From: Marinomonas atlantica
GTDB taxonomy: Bacteria > Pseudomonadota > Gammaproteobacteria > Pseudomonadales > Marinomonadaceae
DNA: 64,000 nt
NCBI RefSeq assembly: GCF_001639725.1
Contig: NZ_LTAW01000007.1
Coordinates: forward strand, 124,001-188,000
Direction of reading: 5' to 3'
A model generated the notes under the pieces. The model saw only the letters and a program-made list of their open reading frames with translations, was not told the DNA's origin and did not search any database. The translations under genes and the position numbers were made by a program. Every line of letters starts with the position of its first letter. Position 1 is the first letter of the stretch. Positions 37,986 through 48,827 of this stretch are shown here, in pieces.

Positions 37986-38090
37986 ATATCTATATGCCAT
38001 GAAAATCTATTTAGGTTGGTTTTTATAACTTTCTGGCATGTTATAGTTAACGAAATGCCGAAGACTTTACAAAATTTGAGACGAGATACT

Positions 38091-39005
38091 ATGACAGTGA
38101 CAGAGGCAAGACTGACACACCTTAAACAGCTTGAAGCTGAGAGTATTCACATTATTCGAGAAGTGGCTGCCGAGTTTGATAACCCAGTCATGCTCTATTC
38201 CGTAGGTAAAGATTCAGCGGTAATGCTGCATCTGGCGATGAAAGCGTTTTACCCTGGTAAGCCGCCATTTCCACTGCTCCACGTGGACACAGGTTGGAAA
38301 TTTAAGGAAATGATCTCATTTCGTGACCAAATGGTTGCGAAGCTTGGGTTGGACTTGCTGGTTCATCAAAACCCAGAAGGCCTTGCTCAGGGTATTGGGC
38401 CATTTTCGCACGGTAGTGCAGTACACACTGATGTAATGAAGACACAAGGGCTGAAACAAGCGCTTGATCAATATGGCTTCGATGCTGCTTTCGGTGGTGC
38501 TCGTCGTGATGAAGAAAAATCTCGTGCGAAAGAGCGCGTTTATTCTTTCCGAGATAAACAGCATCGCTGGGATCCTAAAAGTCAGCGTCCAGAGTTGTGG
38601 AATATCTACAATGGTAAGGTAAATAAAGGTGAAAGTATTCGAGTATTCCCTTTGTCTAACTGGACGGAACTGGATATCTGGCAATACATCTACCTAGAGA
38701 GTATTCCCATTGTTCCTCTTTACTTCTCTGCAAAGCGACCTGTCGTTGAGCGTGATGGTGTGCAAATCATGGTTGATGATGAGCGTATGCCACTTAAAGA
38801 AGGAGAAGTGCCAGAAATGAAATCAGTGCGTTTCCGTACACTAGGTTGTTATCCGCTTACAGGTGCGGTTGAATCTGAGGCGGATACGTTGCCAGAGATC
38901 ATTCAAGAGATGCTATTGACGACAAGTTCTGAGCGTCAAGGCCGTGTCATCGACCACGATTCAACGGGTTCGATGGAAGAGAAGAAGAAGCAAGGTTATT
39001 TCTAA
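38091..39005 (+). CDS. cysD: Sulfate adenylyltransferase subunit 2 CysD
   Basis: A 304-residue adenylyltransferase subunit that makes adenosine 5'-phosphosulfate from ATP and sulfate with CysN. It has the PP-loop motif [13 protein letters not shown] near residue 42, the HVDTGWKF and [16 protein letters not shown] segments, and a C-terminal tail ending in KKKQGYF, all typical of CysD. The ATG at 38091 gives the canonical length. The frame is open 25 codons upstream without family residues. CysN follows after 15 bases. Confidence 0.96.
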   Translation: MTVTEARLTHLKQLEAESIHIIREVAAEFDNPVMLYSVGKDSAVMLHLAMKAFYPGKPPFPLLHVDTGWKFKEMISFRDQMVAKLGLDLLVHQNPEGLAQGIGPFSHGSAVHTDVMKTQGLKQALDQYGFDAAFGGARRDEEKSRAKERVYSFRDKQHRWDPKSQRPELWNIYNGKVNKGESIRVFPLSNWTELDIWQYIYLESIPIVPLYFSAKRPVVERDGVQIMVDDERMPLKEGEVPEMKSVRFRTLGCYPLTGAVESEADTLPEIIQEMLLTTSSERQGRVIDHDSTGSMEEKKKQGYF

Positions 39006-39020
39006 GGGTAGGAGTTGTAA

Positions 39021-40634
39021 ATGTCTCATCAATCAGAATTGATCAGTCAAGATATCCTTGGCTACTTAAAGCAGCATGAAGAGAAAGACCTGCTTCGCTT
39101 GCTTACCTGCGGTAACGTAGATGATGGTAAAAGTACACTAATTGGTCGTTTGTTGCATGATTCTAAATTGATCTATGAAGATCACTTGGATGCAGTGAAG
39201 CGCGATAGTAAAAAATCTGGTACACAAGGTGAAGAGGTTGACTTGGCGTTGCTCGTCGACGGTCTTCAGGCAGAACGTGAGCAAGGCATTACCATTGATG
39301 TGGCATATCGTTACTTCTCAACGGAGAAGCGTAAGTTCATCATCGCTGATACGCCAGGGCATGAACAGTACACGCGTAACATGGCAACGGGCGCATCATC
39401 TTGTGACCTTGCTATTATTTTGATCGACGCGCGTTACGGTGTGCAAACGCAAACACGTCGTCATAGCTTTATTGCTTCTTTGTTAGGTATTAAGCACGTT
39501 GTAGTTGCTGTAAATAAAATGGACTTGGTGGATTTCTCTGAAGAGAAATACAATGAAATACGTGCTGATTACTTACAATTCATTGAGCAATTAGGTAATC
39601 GTAAACCTGAAGATGTGTACTTCGTGCCAATGTCTGCTTTGCAAGGCGATAATGTTGTTAACGCATCGGAGAAAACACCGTGGTATCAAGGTGGTCCTTT
39701 GATGCAGATTCTTGAGTCGGTTCAGATTAATCGTGATGTGAAAAGCGATGCTTTCCGCTTCCCTGTGCAATATGTTAACCGTCCCAATCTAGATTTCCGT
39801 GGCTTTGCTGGGACGATTGCTGCAGGCCTTGTTAAGCCAGGCGATGAGATTATAGCTTTACCATCAGGTAAGAAGTCAAAAGTTGCTGAAATTGTAACGT
39901 ATGACGGTAATCTTGATGTGGCTAAGAAAGGTCAAGCTGTTACGTTAACGCTTGAAGATGAAATCGATATTAGCCGTGGTGATATGATTGTTCATCCTGG
40001 TCATGAGCCAGAAATTAGCTCTAACCTTCGAGCATCTGTTGTTTGGATGGCTGAGCAACCATTAGTGCCAGGCAAGCTGTATAACTTCAAACTGGGAACT
40101 CAAACGGTTCCAGGTAAAGTTCATCATATAAATCACCGTGTTGACGTGAATACTCTTGAGCACATTGAAGTTGATCAAGTTGAACTAAATGTTATTGCTG
40201 ATTGTGTGATTAGCTTTGACGCGCCAGTTGCATTTGATGATTATCAAAATAGCCCGCTGACGGGTGCTTTGATCATTATTGATCGTTTAACAAACGTGAC
40301 CGTTGGTGCGGGTATGGTTGAAGAAACCATTGGTGATCTTGATCAAGATACTTTGGTAACGGCTGAAGAGCGCGCTGCTCGTCTTGGACAGAAGCCGGCT
40401 GTCGTTGCGTTGGCGGAAGGTGAAAGTGTAGACGTTCAGTTATTAGAGCGCGGATTGCTTCGTCGTGGTGTGGTATCTCTTGCTAAGTTGGACGCCAGTT
40501 TAGCGGAGGTGGAATTACTCAAGCAGACCGGTGTTGTTGTGATTGTTGCGGATGCGACAGTTGCAGATATTCAACTTTCGGCTGGTGCTATCGATGATCT
40601 TGTTGAGCAAGTTTTATCAGTTGTAAGCCTGTAA
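39021..40634 (+). CDS. cysN: Sulfate adenylyltransferase subunit 1 CysN with a decayed C-terminal domain
   Basis: A 537-residue EF-Tu-like GTPase that drives APS synthesis by CysD. G1 GNVDDGKST is at 31-39, G3 DTPGH at 110-114 and G4 NKMD at 165-168, with beta-barrel domains up to about 437. The tail (446-537) exceeds E. coli CysN (475). It reads like the linker and parts of an APS-kinase (CysC) domain, with [11 protein letters not shown] where CysNC proteins have a Walker A region and [12 protein letters not shown] resembling a later strand, but no P-loop. So it looks like a CysNC whose kinase has decayed (inference). No cysC lies nearby. Confidence 0.93.
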   Translation: MSHQSELISQDILGYLKQHEEKDLLRLLTCGNVDDGKSTLIGRLLHDSKLIYEDHLDAVKRDSKKSGTQGEEVDLALLVDGLQAEREQGITIDVAYRYFSTEKRKFIIADTPGHEQYTRNMATGASSCDLAIILIDARYGVQTQTRRHSFIASLLGIKHVVVAVNKMDLVDFSEEKYNEIRADYLQFIEQLGNRKPEDVYFVPMSALQGDNVVNASEKTPWYQGGPLMQILESVQINRDVKSDAFRFPVQYVNRPNLDFRGFAGTIAAGLVKPGDEIIALPSGKKSKVAEIVTYDGNLDVAKKGQAVTLTLEDEIDISRGDMIVHPGHEPEISSNLRASVVWMAEQPLVPGKLYNFKLGTQTVPGKVHHINHRVDVNTLEHIEVDQVELNVIADCVISFDAPVAFDDYQNSPLTGALIIIDRLTNVTVGAGMVEETIGDLDQDTLVTAEERAARLGQKPAVVALAEGESVDVQLLERGLLRRGVVSLAKLDASLAEVELLKQTGVVVIVADATVADIQLSAGAIDDLVEQVLSVVSL

Positions 40635-40654
40635 ATATCTGCTGAATCGTGTAT

Positions 40655-40684
40655 AAAAGCCACTGTTTTTACAGTGGCTTTTTT
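40655..40684 (+). terminator. Terminator after cysN
   Basis: The stem AAAAGCCACTGT/ACAGTGGCTTTT with a 4-base loop ends in T6, 20 bases after the cysN stop. Confidence 0.9.
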
Positions 40685-40698
40685 GTGTGTGGTTGGTT

Positions 40699-41184
40699 AT
40701 GTCTTTAGATCTTCTTTTTGAGCGGTTGCTTAATTATATTGCAGGGCGAGTTGCGATTGCGGCAGATGCTGTAAGTCAGGCAAAAGAGGCCGCTACGAGT
40801 ATTGAAAGTGTTGCGGAAACAAAATGGGACACGTTTGGATTGGAAAACTCCTATTTGGCGCATGGGCAAGCAATGCGTTTGGCAGAGTGTGAGGAAGATC
40901 TGGCGTATTTCCGGAAGTTTAGCTTCTCCGATTCAGAGCTGGTTGAAACAGGGTCTATTTTGTTACTTTCACGTAGAGATGGTTGGCGGCGGATTATAAT
41001 TATTGCTGATCGTTGTGGTGGAGGTGAGTTTGAGCTTGAAGATGTTAAGGTGCTCATTGTGACGCCAAAGACGCCGCTCGGTATGTCATTGTTGTCGAAA
41101 GAAGAGGGTGACGATATCCCCATGAAAAACCATGGTGTCGAGGTTGAAGCCGAGATCGAGCGAATTTTTATGGCTCAAGTTTAG
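40699..41184 (+). CDS. Divergent GreA/GreB-like protein
   Basis: A 161-residue protein. The C-terminal half (about 75-160) has the FKBP-like Gre domain pattern: ELVETGSILLL near the start and VTPKTPLGMSLLSKEEGDDI, which parallels the SP..RALLG+..GD of GreA. The N-terminal half is helical and contains DTFGLENSYLAHGQA, reminiscent of the acidic tip GDLSENAEY of GreA but altered. It may bind RNA polymerase or the secondary channel (inference). The first ATG (40699) lies only 15 bases after the cysN terminator and has a weak ribosome site (GGTTGG). GTG at 40687 would add four residues. Not a canonical GreA. Confidence 0.6.
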   Translation: MSLDLLFERLLNYIAGRVAIAADAVSQAKEAATSIESVAETKWDTFGLENSYLAHGQAMRLAECEEDLAYFRKFSFSDSELVETGSILLLSRRDGWRRIIIIADRCGGGEFELEDVKVLIVTPKTPLGMSLLSKEEGDDIPMKNHGVEVEAEIERIFMAQV

Positions 41185-41224
41185 AAATTTGAACCAGCCT
41201 CTAGAGAGTGTTAGGTACTTGGCA

Positions 41225-41230
41225 TATAAT
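41225..41230 (+). promoter_or_regulatory. Likely -10 element upstream of aspS
   Basis: A consensus TATAAT occurs 121 bases before the aspS start in otherwise gene-free DNA. No good -35 is visible. The leader contains a small TCTCG/CGAGA hairpin around 41315-41330. Confidence 0.35.
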
Positions 41231-41351
41231 GCTCGGCCTTAAATGATTAATATCTCCCTGTTGCCAGCATTTGACTGCACTTAAATTGAACTGCGGCGGG
41301 ATGAAATAACGGTACGTTCTCGAAAAGCGAGACAGTAATAGGATAGAAATT

Positions 41352-43121
41352 ATGCGCAGCCATTATTGCGGCGAATTAACAGCAAAAAACATTTCAGAAG
41401 TCGTGACTCTTTGCGGATGGGTTCACCGTCGTCGAGATCACGGTGGTGTGATTTTCTTGGATCTACGTGACCGTGAAGGCGTGACTCAAGTTGTATTTGA
41501 CCCAGATCGCGCGGAAAGCTTTGCGCTAGCGGACAGCTGCCGTAGTGAATTCGTGGTTCAAGTTAAGGGTCTGGTTCGTGCTCGTCCTGAAGGTACTGTT
41601 AACCCAAACATGAACACGGGTGAAATTGAAATCCTTGGTCATGAAATCGAAATTTTAAACCGTGCTGCGACGCCTCCTTTCCAATTGGATGAGCATCAGG
41701 CAGTAGGCGAAGATATTCGCTTGAAAAACCGTTTTTTGGATTTGCGTCGCCCTGAAATTCAACAAAAACTTCGTCTTCGTTCAAAAGTAACATCGATTTT
41801 ACGCAGTTACTTAGATGACAACGGCTTTCTTGATATAGAAACTCCGATTCTTACTCGTGCAACACCAGAAGGTGCGCGTGATTACTTGGTGCCAAGCCGT
41901 ACACATCAAGGCAGTTTCTTTGCATTGCCTCAGTCACCGCAGTTGTTTAAGCAGTTATTAATGGTGTCTGGTTTTGATCGTTACTACCAAATTGCTAAAT
42001 GTTTCCGTGACGAAGATTTGCGTGCTGACCGTCAACCAGAATTCACTCAGATCGACTTGGAAACCTCTTTCCTAGGTCAAGAAGAGATTATGTCTCTTAC
42101 GGAAGGCATGATCTCTAATCTATTTAAAGAAGTGAAAGACGTTGATTTGGGTGCATTCCCACGTATGCCATTCTCAGAAGCTATGGAAAAATATGGCTCT
42201 GATAAACCAGATCTGCGTATCCCGCTTACGATTGAAACTGTATCTGACTTGATGACAGAAGTGGACTTTAAAGTTTTCTCTGGTCCAGCGAAAGATGCAA
42301 ATGGCCGCGTTGCTGCCCTTAAAGTGCCAGGTGGTAACTCTCTAACGCGTAAGCAAATTGACGAATACACTAAGTTCGTAGGTATTTACGGCGCGAAAGG
42401 TCTTGCTTACATCAAGGTTAACAACAAAGCAGATCTTGAAGAGGGTTTGCAGTCTCCAATCGTTAAGTTCCTGCCAGTTGAAGTGCGTCAAGCGTTGCTT
42501 GATCGTGTTGAGGCACAAGATGGCGATTTGATTTTCTTTGGCGCAGATCAAACAAATGTTGTCAATGAGGCGCTAGGCGCGCTTCGTTGTAAACTGGGTG
42601 CAGATCTTGACCTTTACACCTGTGAGTGGGCGCCTCTTTGGGTGGTTGACTTCCCAATGTTTGAGCAAACATCAGATGGTGGTATTACTGCCATTCACCA
42701 TCCATTTACTGCGCCTTCTTGTTCTCCAGAAGATCTGAAAGCGAACCCTTTGACAGCACTGTCGCAAGCTTACGATATGGTACTTAATGGTACTGAGTTG
42801 GGTGGTGGTTCGATTCGTATTCACCAATCTGAGATGCAAGAAACGGTATTTGGGCTGTTGAATATCTCTGCTGAAGAGCAAGAAGAAAAATTCGGCTTCT
42901 TGTTGGATGCACTGAAATTTGGTGCGCCTCCGCACGGTGGTCTTGCATTCGGTCTTGACCGTCTAGTGATGCTGATGACGGGCTCTGCGTCGATCCGTGA
43001 TGTGATTGCTTTCCCTAAAACTCAAAGTGCTACGTGTCTGTTGACTCAAGCGCCGGGTGAAGTGAGCGAGAAGCAGCTTAAAGAATTGAGTATTCGTGTA
43101 CGTAAGCCTGTTACTGAGTAA
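41352..43121 (+). CDS. aspS: Aspartyl-tRNA synthetase
   Basis: A 589-residue class IIb synthetase charging tRNA-Asp. The N-terminal OB-fold anticodon-binding domain begins MRSHYCGEL with [11 protein letters not shown]. Motif 2 lies around [18 protein letters not shown], the bacterial GAD insertion follows (about 290-420), and motif 3 is [13 protein letters not shown] near the C-terminus. Length matches E. coli AspS (590). A terminator follows, and ruvC begins a separate unit. Confidence 0.97.
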   Translation: MRSHYCGELTAKNISEVVTLCGWVHRRRDHGGVIFLDLRDREGVTQVVFDPDRAESFALADSCRSEFVVQVKGLVRARPEGTVNPNMNTGEIEILGHEIEILNRAATPPFQLDEHQAVGEDIRLKNRFLDLRRPEIQQKLRLRSKVTSILRSYLDDNGFLDIETPILTRATPEGARDYLVPSRTHQGSFFALPQSPQLFKQLLMVSGFDRYYQIAKCFRDEDLRADRQPEFTQIDLETSFLGQEEIMSLTEGMISNLFKEVKDVDLGAFPRMPFSEAMEKYGSDKPDLRIPLTIETVSDLMTEVDFKVFSGPAKDANGRVAALKVPGGNSLTRKQIDEYTKFVGIYGAKGLAYIKVNNKADLEEGLQSPIVKFLPVEVRQALLDRVEAQDGDLIFFGADQTNVVNEALGALRCKLGADLDLYTCEWAPLWVVDFPMFEQTSDGGITAIHHPFTAPSCSPEDLKANPLTALSQAYDMVLNGTELGGGSIRIHQSEMQETVFGLLNISAEEQEEKFGFLLDALKFGAPPHGGLAFGLDRLVMLMTGSASIRDVIAFPKTQSATCLLTQAPGEVSEKQLKELSIRVRKPVTE

Positions 43122-43146
43122 TAGGTGAAGCGTTAATGATTGCATG

Positions 43147-43174
43147 AAAAGGGCCATTTATATGGCCCTTTTTT
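43147..43174 (+). terminator. Terminator after aspS
   Basis: The stem AAAAGGGCCAT/ATGGCCCTTTT with a 6-base loop is followed by T-rich sequence. Confidence 0.9.
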
Positions 43175-43249
43175 ATTGCCTTGCATTGTTTGCTTTATGC
43201 TGTTGAAATATACAGTATTTTATGTGAATGAGTATCCAAAGGAATCAGT

Positions 43250-43798
43250 TTGGCACGTATATTAGCAATTGACCCAGGCTCAAGAATCACAGGCTTTGGG
43301 GTGGTAGATATTGTCAATGGTAAAGTGAATTATGTCAGCAGTGGCTGCATTAAGTTGCCAGATGAAAACCTAGCCGTTCGACTAAAGAGAATATTTGAAT
43401 GTGTTAGCGAAGTGATTGAAGAATTTAAGCCTAATGAATTTGCGATTGAAGAGGTATTTTTAGCAAAAAATGCCAACTCTGCATTAAAGCTCGGACAAGC
43501 CCGTGGTGCCGCCATTGTGGCTGCTGGTATGGCTAATTTGCCTGTCTATGAATATGCGGCGAGGCGTGTGAAGCAGTCCGTTGTAGGGAATGGCAATGCT
43601 GATAAAGCGCAGGTTCAATCAATGGTGCAGTTGTTGCTAAAACTAGAGACAACTCCGCAGGCTGATGCGGCGGATGCTTTGGCCATTGGACTGTGTCACG
43701 CCAATACCCGCACCTCGGATGGGCTGGAGTATGGTGTTGGTAAGCGCGCAGGGCGCTCTTCTAAGCGCTGGCAAATATCTGATTTGAAGGTGAAGTGA
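43250..43798 (+). CDS. ruvC: Holliday junction resolvase RuvC
   Basis: A 182-residue endonuclease that cuts Holliday junctions. The acidic residues of the RNase H-like fold lie in [25 protein letters not shown] and [11 protein letters not shown]. The start is TTG at 43250 with AGGA ahead, which puts ILAIDPG at the usual place. The tail overlaps ruvA by one base. Order ruvC-ruvA-ruvB is standard. Confidence 0.95.
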   Translation: MARILAIDPGSRITGFGVVDIVNGKVNYVSSGCIKLPDENLAVRLKRIFECVSEVIEEFKPNEFAIEEVFLAKNANSALKLGQARGAAIVAAGMANLPVYEYAARRVKQSVVGNGNADKAQVQSMVQLLLKLETTPQADAADALAIGLCHANTRTSDGLEYGVGKRAGRSSKRWQISDLKVK

Positions 43799-44397
43799 TG
43801 ATAGGTCGTATTGTAGGAACTTTAATTGAAAAAACACCGCCAGAGCTACTGGTGGATGTAGGTGGTGTGGGCTATGAAATTATGGCGTCAATGAGTACCA
43901 TTTATGAATTACCTCAGATTGGGCATAGCGTGATACTGCACACGCATTTTCAGGTCAAAGAAGATGCACAGTCTTTGTACGGTTTCGCTACCAAAGATGA
44001 GAGGGCTTTATTTAGGATATTGATCAAGGTAAATGGTATTGGCCCTAAAATGGCACTGTCAGTCTTATCGAGTATGAATCCGCCCGAGCTAATTACAGCA
44101 GTGCAAGAGTCACAGATTGACTCGTTAACAAAAGTACCTGGTGTTGGTAAGCGTACTGCGGAGCGCTTGGTGGTTGAGTTACGAGATAAACTTGGGACGG
44201 CTGCTAAGCAAGATTTGTTTACTGAGCGTTCTGTAGTGACGCAGGTCCAAGCCGATCCGCGCCAAGAAGCAGAGGCAGCCTTGATATCATTGGGATATAA
44301 GCCCCAAGAAGCCGCTCGCATGATTGCCAAGTTGCCAAAGGATGAATCAAACAGTGAGTCTCTCATTAGGGCTGCATTAAAGAGTATGTTGAAATAA
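43798..44397 (+). CDS. ruvA: Holliday junction branch-migration protein RuvA
   Basis: A 199-residue DNA-binding subunit. It begins [12 protein letters not shown], carries the OB-fold then two helix-hairpin-helix segments ([13 protein letters not shown] and [15 protein letters not shown]), and ends with the RuvB-contacting domain III. It holds the four-way junction for RuvB. The ATG shares a base with the ruvC stop (TGATG). A GTG one codon upstream is less likely. Confidence 0.96.
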   Translation: MIGRIVGTLIEKTPPELLVDVGGVGYEIMASMSTIYELPQIGHSVILHTHFQVKEDAQSLYGFATKDERALFRILIKVNGIGPKMALSVLSSMNPPELITAVQESQIDSLTKVPGVGKRTAERLVVELRDKLGTAAKQDLFTERSVVTQVQADPRQEAEAALISLGYKPQEAARMIAKLPKDESNSESLIRAALKSMLK

Positions 44398-44399
44398 CT

Positions 44400-45413
44400 A
44401 TGATAGAACATGACCGTATTATTTCGCCGCAGCTAAAAGGCAATGATGGACAAGTGGATCGTGCAATACGTCCGCAAAGTCTTGCTGAGTATATTGGTCA
44501 GCCTGTGGTTAAAGAGCAAATGGATATCTTTATGCAGGCAGCTCGTCAGCGCGGTGAGCCTTTGGATCATTCTTTGATTTTTGGCCCGCCAGGATTAGGA
44601 AAGACAACATTGGCTAATATTATAGCCAATGAAATGGGGGCGGAAATTAAAACCACCTCAGGGCCAGTGCTTGAGCGAGCAGGGGATTTAGCAGCTTTAT
44701 TGACCAACTTAGAAGAGGGGGATGTGCTCTTCATTGATGAGATACACCGTTTGAGTCCTGCGATTGAAGAGGTGCTTTATCCAGCAATGGAGGATTACCA
44801 AATTGATATTATGATAGGCGAAGGTCCTGCGGCACGCTCTATTAAAATTGATATTCCAGCTTTTACGTTAGTTGGTGCAACAACTAGGGCGGGCTTGCTG
44901 ACATCACCTTTACGCGATCGTTTCGGAATCGTGCAACGATTAGAGTTTTATGATGTCGAATCTCTGACTACAATCGTTAAACGATCTGCATCTAAGCTTG
45001 GTGTGCATTTAGATGACTCTGGTTGCTTTGAAGTGGCTCGACGATCTCGTGGTACACCGCGTATTGCTAACCGCTTGCTACGTCGTGTTCGCGATGTTGC
45101 TCAGGTGGGAGGCGATCTTGTTGTTGGTCAAAAAGTTGCTCAACGTGCTCTGGATATGTTAAGTGTAGACAGTCAGGGCTTTGATCACTTGGATCGACGT
45201 ATGTTGTTGACCATGATAGAAAAGTTTGATGGTCGCCCGGTTGGCTTAGACAGCATTGCTGCAGCGGTTGGGGAAGACAAAGATACGATTGAAGATGTGA
45301 TTGAACCATTTTTAATTCAGCAAGGTTTTGTTATTCGTACGCCTAGGGGGCGACAGGTGACAAAGCGTGCTTATGAGCATTTTGATTATCAATTACCTCA
45401 AGACTTTGAATAG
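44400..45413 (+). CDS. ruvB: Holliday junction DNA helicase RuvB
   Basis: A 337-residue AAA+ motor for branch migration. Walker A is GPPGLGKTT near residue 63, Walker [10 protein letters not shown], sensor 1 VGATTRAG, arginine finger region PLRDRFG, and a C-terminal winged helix. The start is two bases after the ruvA stop. It completes ruvCAB. Confidence 0.97.
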   Translation: MIEHDRIISPQLKGNDGQVDRAIRPQSLAEYIGQPVVKEQMDIFMQAARQRGEPLDHSLIFGPPGLGKTTLANIIANEMGAEIKTTSGPVLERAGDLAALLTNLEEGDVLFIDEIHRLSPAIEEVLYPAMEDYQIDIMIGEGPAARSIKIDIPAFTLVGATTRAGLLTSPLRDRFGIVQRLEFYDVESLTTIVKRSASKLGVHLDDSGCFEVARRSRGTPRIANRLLRRVRDVAQVGGDLVVGQKVAQRALDMLSVDSQGFDHLDRRMLLTMIEKFDGRPVGLDSIAAAVGEDKDTIEDVIEPFLIQQGFVIRTPRGRQVTKRAYEHFDYQLPQDFE

Positions 45414-45427
45414 AGGAAAACAGACAC

Positions 45428-46102
45428 ATGTCCATTTGGGGCTTAATTTTAAACGCTAGTGTTGTAGTTCAATTAGTCATGCTGACGCTTTTGTTGGCAT
45501 CCGTCTTTTCATGGATTGTTATTTTTCAGCGTAAAAGAATCCTTGGTCGTGCTACAAAAGTGCGCCGGAATTTTGAAGATCAATTTTGGTCTGGTATCGA
45601 CCTGAGTAATTTATATCGCCAGTTAACCGTTGAAGGTCGAAAAGTAGAGGGGATGGAAAACATTTTCGCTGCTGGCATTAAGGAATTCACTCGATTGCGT
45701 CAAAATGGAACGGTCGAAGCCGATGCCATTATAGAAGGTGTTGATCGTGCCATGCGAGTTGCTTTGTACCGTGAGGAAGAGAAATTAGATCAGCACTTAC
45801 CATTTCTAGCGACGGTTGGGTCAATTAGCCCTTATGTTGGTTTGTTTGGTACGGTGTGGGGTATCATGCATGCTTTTATTGGATTATCTGAGGTTCAACA
45901 AGCCACCATTGCAACCGTAGCGCCCGGAATTGCTGAGGCATTGATTGCTACGGCTATTGGTTTGGCTGCTGCGATCCCTGCAGTGGTTGCTTATAATAAA
46001 TTTTCATCTACGGCAGACTCTTTAGCATCTAGCTATGAAAACTTTGCTAATGAGTTTAGTAGTGTCCTGTATCGCAAAGTACATGTCCGCGAAGGGAGCT
46101 AA
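45428..46102 (+). CDS. tolQ: Tol-Pal system protein TolQ
   Basis: A 224-residue inner-membrane protein with three helices. It forms the proton channel with TolR that energises TolA during outer-membrane constriction. The conserved FLATVGSISPYVGLFGTVWGIMHAF and TAIGLAAAIPAVVAYN segments are present. It directly follows ruvB by 14 bases, with no ybgC thioesterase gene between them, unlike E. coli and Pseudomonas. Confidence 0.95.
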   Translation: MSIWGLILNASVVVQLVMLTLLLASVFSWIVIFQRKRILGRATKVRRNFEDQFWSGIDLSNLYRQLTVEGRKVEGMENIFAAGIKEFTRLRQNGTVEADAIIEGVDRAMRVALYREEEKLDQHLPFLATVGSISPYVGLFGTVWGIMHAFIGLSEVQQATIATVAPGIAEALIATAIGLAAAIPAVVAYNKFSSTADSLASSYENFANEFSSVLYRKVHVREGS

Positions 46103-46104
46103 TC

Positions 46105-46527
46105 ATGCTATCAAGACGCCGTACGAAGCGACGCAAGCCAGTAGCTGAAATTAATGTTGTACCCTATATTGACGTAATGCTGGTGCTGTTGGTTATTTTT
46201 ATGATTACTGCGCCAATGTTAACTCAAGGGGTGGATGTTGAGCTTCCTAATGCAAATGCTGCTCCGATTGAGAATGATGAATCCGATGTGCTTGTGGCAT
46301 CAGTGGACAAAGACGGGAATTACTTTATTGATATCGGTGGCGAACAAAGTGCCATTTCTTTAACTGACCTGAAAGATCGTGTGAGTAAAGTGCTGGCACA
46401 GAATCCTCGATTACCTATTTTAGTGCGTGGTGACAAAAATGTGCCTTATGGTGAGGTGGTTGGTTTGATGGTAGCTTTGCAGGGCGCAGGGGCTCCCAAT
46501 GTTGGCTTGGTTACGGAGCCTGAGTAA
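46105..46527 (+). CDS. tolR: Tol-Pal system protein TolR
   Basis: A 140-residue single-helix inner-membrane protein. The N-terminal EINVVPYIDVMLVLLVIFM carries the essential Asp in the membrane, and the periplasmic part ends in VGLVTEPE. It pairs with TolQ as stator of the Tol motor. It is two bases from tolQ and three from tolA. Confidence 0.95.
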   Translation: MLSRRRTKRRKPVAEINVVPYIDVMLVLLVIFMITAPMLTQGVDVELPNANAAPIENDESDVLVASVDKDGNYFIDIGGEQSAISLTDLKDRVSKVLAQNPRLPILVRGDKNVPYGEVVGLMVALQGAGAPNVGLVTEPE

Positions 46528-46530
46528 GCG

Positions 46531-47505
46531 ATGAAGTTTACTGATAAAGAGAGCTATTCATTACCTGTCATTTTCGCTGTTAGCTTGCACGTTGCTGTTA
46601 TCGTCGGTGGTGTATTGGTTGCGGGATTGACTGAGAGTGCGCCAGAGCCACCCAAGCGTCCCCCTATTGTTAATGCAACCATTGTTGATATCTCAGATAC
46701 TATTATAGGTAAGCGTGAAGCAGACGAACGCAGGGCAGCTCAAGCGGCTGCTCAGGCTGAGCGTGATGCTCAAAAAAAGGCGCAAGAACAAGCCCAAAGA
46801 AAAGCTGAACGGCAAGCAGTAGAGCAGCAGCGTCGAGAAGCTGAAGCCACTCGCAAGAAACAAGAGGCGGTGCGTAAGAAAGCGGAAGCTGAGCGTCAGG
46901 CTTTGATTGAAAAGCAAAAAGCAGCGAAAGAGAAAGCTCGTCAGCAAAAAATTGCACAACAGAAGAAAGCGGCAGAGGAAAAAGCGCGCAAAGAGCAAGC
47001 TCAGCGTAAGAAGCGTGAAGCAGAGGAAAAGGCGCGCAAAGAGGCTGAACGTAAGCGACAGCAAGAACTTGAAAAAGAAAGAGCAGCCGAAGCAGAGCGA
47101 AAACGTAAGGCACAAGAGCAAGCTGAGCGCCGCAAGCGTGCTGAAGAAGCTGTTCAGCGAGCGGTCGCAGAGGAAGAAAGTCGTCGTCAAGCCGCAGAGG
47201 CCGGTAAGATGGTTCAATCTATTAGTGGTTTGATAAACAAGCGTGTGACTGACGCTTGGATTCGTCCGCCAAGTGCGCGTAATGGTATGAAAACAACTTT
47301 GCGGATCAATTTTTTGCCGAATGGCGAAGTGTCTAATGTGCAAGTGTTGAAGGGAAGTGGCGATGCTATTTTTGATAAGCGAGCCATGGATGCAGTTTAC
47401 AAAGTAGGTCGTATCGAGGAGTTATCAGAGATTGAGTCTTATATCTTTGAGCGTAATTTCAGGCAAGTCGATTTGTTGTTTAACCCGCAAGATTTGAGAA
47501 ACTGA
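46531..47505 (+). CDS. tolA: Tol-Pal system protein TolA
   Basis: A 324-residue periplasm-spanning protein. It has an N-terminal membrane helix (about 11-33), then a long Ala/Lys/Glu/Arg/Gln-rich coiled coil (about 63-225) with KAxE-type repetition. A C-terminal TonB-like domain follows (about 228-324), with [15 protein letters not shown] and [16 protein letters not shown]. It links TolQR to TolB and Pal. The repetitive middle creates long open frames on the other strand that are not genes. It overlaps tolB by one base. Confidence 0.93.
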   Translation: MKFTDKESYSLPVIFAVSLHVAVIVGGVLVAGLTESAPEPPKRPPIVNATIVDISDTIIGKREADERRAAQAAAQAERDAQKKAQEQAQRKAERQAVEQQRREAEATRKKQEAVRKKAEAERQALIEKQKAAKEKARQQKIAQQKKAAEEKARKEQAQRKKREAEEKARKEAERKRQQELEKERAAEAERKRKAQEQAERRKRAEEAVQRAVAEEESRRQAAEAGKMVQSISGLINKRVTDAWIRPPSARNGMKTTLRINFLPNGEVSNVQVLKGSGDAIFDKRAMDAVYKVGRIEELSEIESYIFERNFRQVDLLFNPQDLRN

Positions 47506-48803
47506 TGAAAAAAAATATTTTATTTGCCCTTTTTGTGGCGTGTATGACGATAGCATTGCCTGCAAGGGCTCAACTAGTGATCGAAATTACCAGCGGTGCT
47601 GATCAATTGCTGCCAATTGCAGTGGTTCCATTTGGCTATTCTGGTACGTCGCCATTACCAGAAGATGTGGCTGGAATTGTCGAATCAGATCTACAGCGTA
47701 GTGGGGTTTTTGAGTCTATTCCGCGTGAAAACATGCTGAGTTTACCTAACTCTTCACAAAATGTTTTTTACCGTGATTGGCGCTTGCTGCAAGCGGATTA
47801 TGTATTGGTTGGTGGCATTGAAAATAATGGTAATGGCACGTTTCGTATATCTTACGAACTGTTAAATGTACTTACCCAAAGTCGTGTTGGTAAGCGCGAA
47901 GCGTTGGATGTAAAGCCTAGTAATTTTAGAGATGCGGCGCACTTTATTAGTGATAAAATCTATGAACAGCTGACAGGTATTCGTGGCGCTTTCAGCACAC
48001 GAATTCTCTATGTAACGGCTGAAGGTGATCGTGCTGCTCCTACTTATAAACTACAAGTAGCGGACGCCGATGGGCATAGACCTCAAGTAATTGTAAGTTC
48101 TAAAGAGCCAATCTTATCGCCATCATGGAGTCGTGATGGCCGTAACATTGCGTATGTTATGTTTCGCAACCGTCGACCTAGTATATTTATTCAAGAGCTT
48201 GCTACTGGCAAACAGCAGCAATTGACTCAGTTTAGGGGGTTAAACGGTGCACCAGCTTGGTCGCCAGACGGTAAGAAATTGGCATTAGTCTTATCCAAAG
48301 ATAATAACCCTGAAATCTACACCTTGGATATTGCGACTCGTCGACTAGAGCGGATGACAAATCATTATTCAATTGATACTGAGCCGACGTGGGAGCCAGA
48401 TGGTCAAGGTATTATTTTTACTTCTGATCGCGGTGGTAACCCGCAAATTTATCGATTAGATGTTCGTACTAAAAATGTTGAGCGTGTGACGTTCGAAGGT
48501 AATTCAAATACGCGTGCTCGTATGACGCCAGATGGTCGTTACTTAGTGACTGTTCAGAAGAACGACGGTAACTACCATGTTGCTTTACAGGATATGAATA
48601 CAGGGCGAGTGCAAATACTAACGGAAACCTACTTAGATGAGTCGCCAAGTATTGCGCCGAACGGCAGTATGGTAATGTATGCTACCTCTGATCGTGGAAA
48701 GGGCATCTTGTCAGTAGTTTCAGTTGATGGTCTTGTTAAATATAGGCTACCATCAGCTCAAGGAGATGTGCGCGAACCTGCTTGGTCTCCCTACTTTAAA
48801 TAA
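47505..48803 (+). CDS. tolB: Tol-Pal system protein TolB
   Basis: A 432-residue periplasmic protein. It has a signal peptide (ending PARA, about 1-22), a TolB N-terminal domain, and a C-terminal six-bladed beta-propeller built from repeated WSxDG(R/K)xIAYV-like blades (for example [38 protein letters not shown]). It binds Pal and shuttles with TolA. The start ATG is followed by A8, typical of MKK starts, and overlaps the tolA stop. Confidence 0.96.
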   Translation: MKKNILFALFVACMTIALPARAQLVIEITSGADQLLPIAVVPFGYSGTSPLPEDVAGIVESDLQRSGVFESIPRENMLSLPNSSQNVFYRDWRLLQADYVLVGGIENNGNGTFRISYELLNVLTQSRVGKREALDVKPSNFRDAAHFISDKIYEQLTGIRGAFSTRILYVTAEGDRAAPTYKLQVADADGHRPQVIVSSKEPILSPSWSRDGRNIAYVMFRNRRPSIFIQELATGKQQQLTQFRGLNGAPAWSPDGKKLALVLSKDNNPEIYTLDIATRRLERMTNHYSIDTEPTWEPDGQGIIFTSDRGGNPQIYRLDVRTKNVERVTFEGNSNTRARMTPDGRYLVTVQKNDGNYHVALQDMNTGRVQILTETYLDESPSIAPNGSMVMYATSDRGKGILSVVSVDGLVKYRLPSAQGDVREPAWSPYFK

Positions 48804-48827
48804 TAAAGCACTTTTAAGGAGCTAATA

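Noticed and set aside
43950..44411. 153-codon antisense frame opposite ruvA
   Set aside because: Shadow of conserved ruvA with no independent coding evidence.
46720..47210. Internal repeats in DNA as a possible mobile or CRISPR-like repeat
   Set aside because: They encode the KAxE-type coiled coil of TolA and are not separated by unique spacers.
46693..47343. Long antisense open frames (over 130-210 codons, Leu/Phe/Ser-rich) opposite tolA
   Set aside because: They are the complement of the repetitive Ala/Lys/Glu/Arg coiled coil and lack ribosome sites or recognisable protein features.
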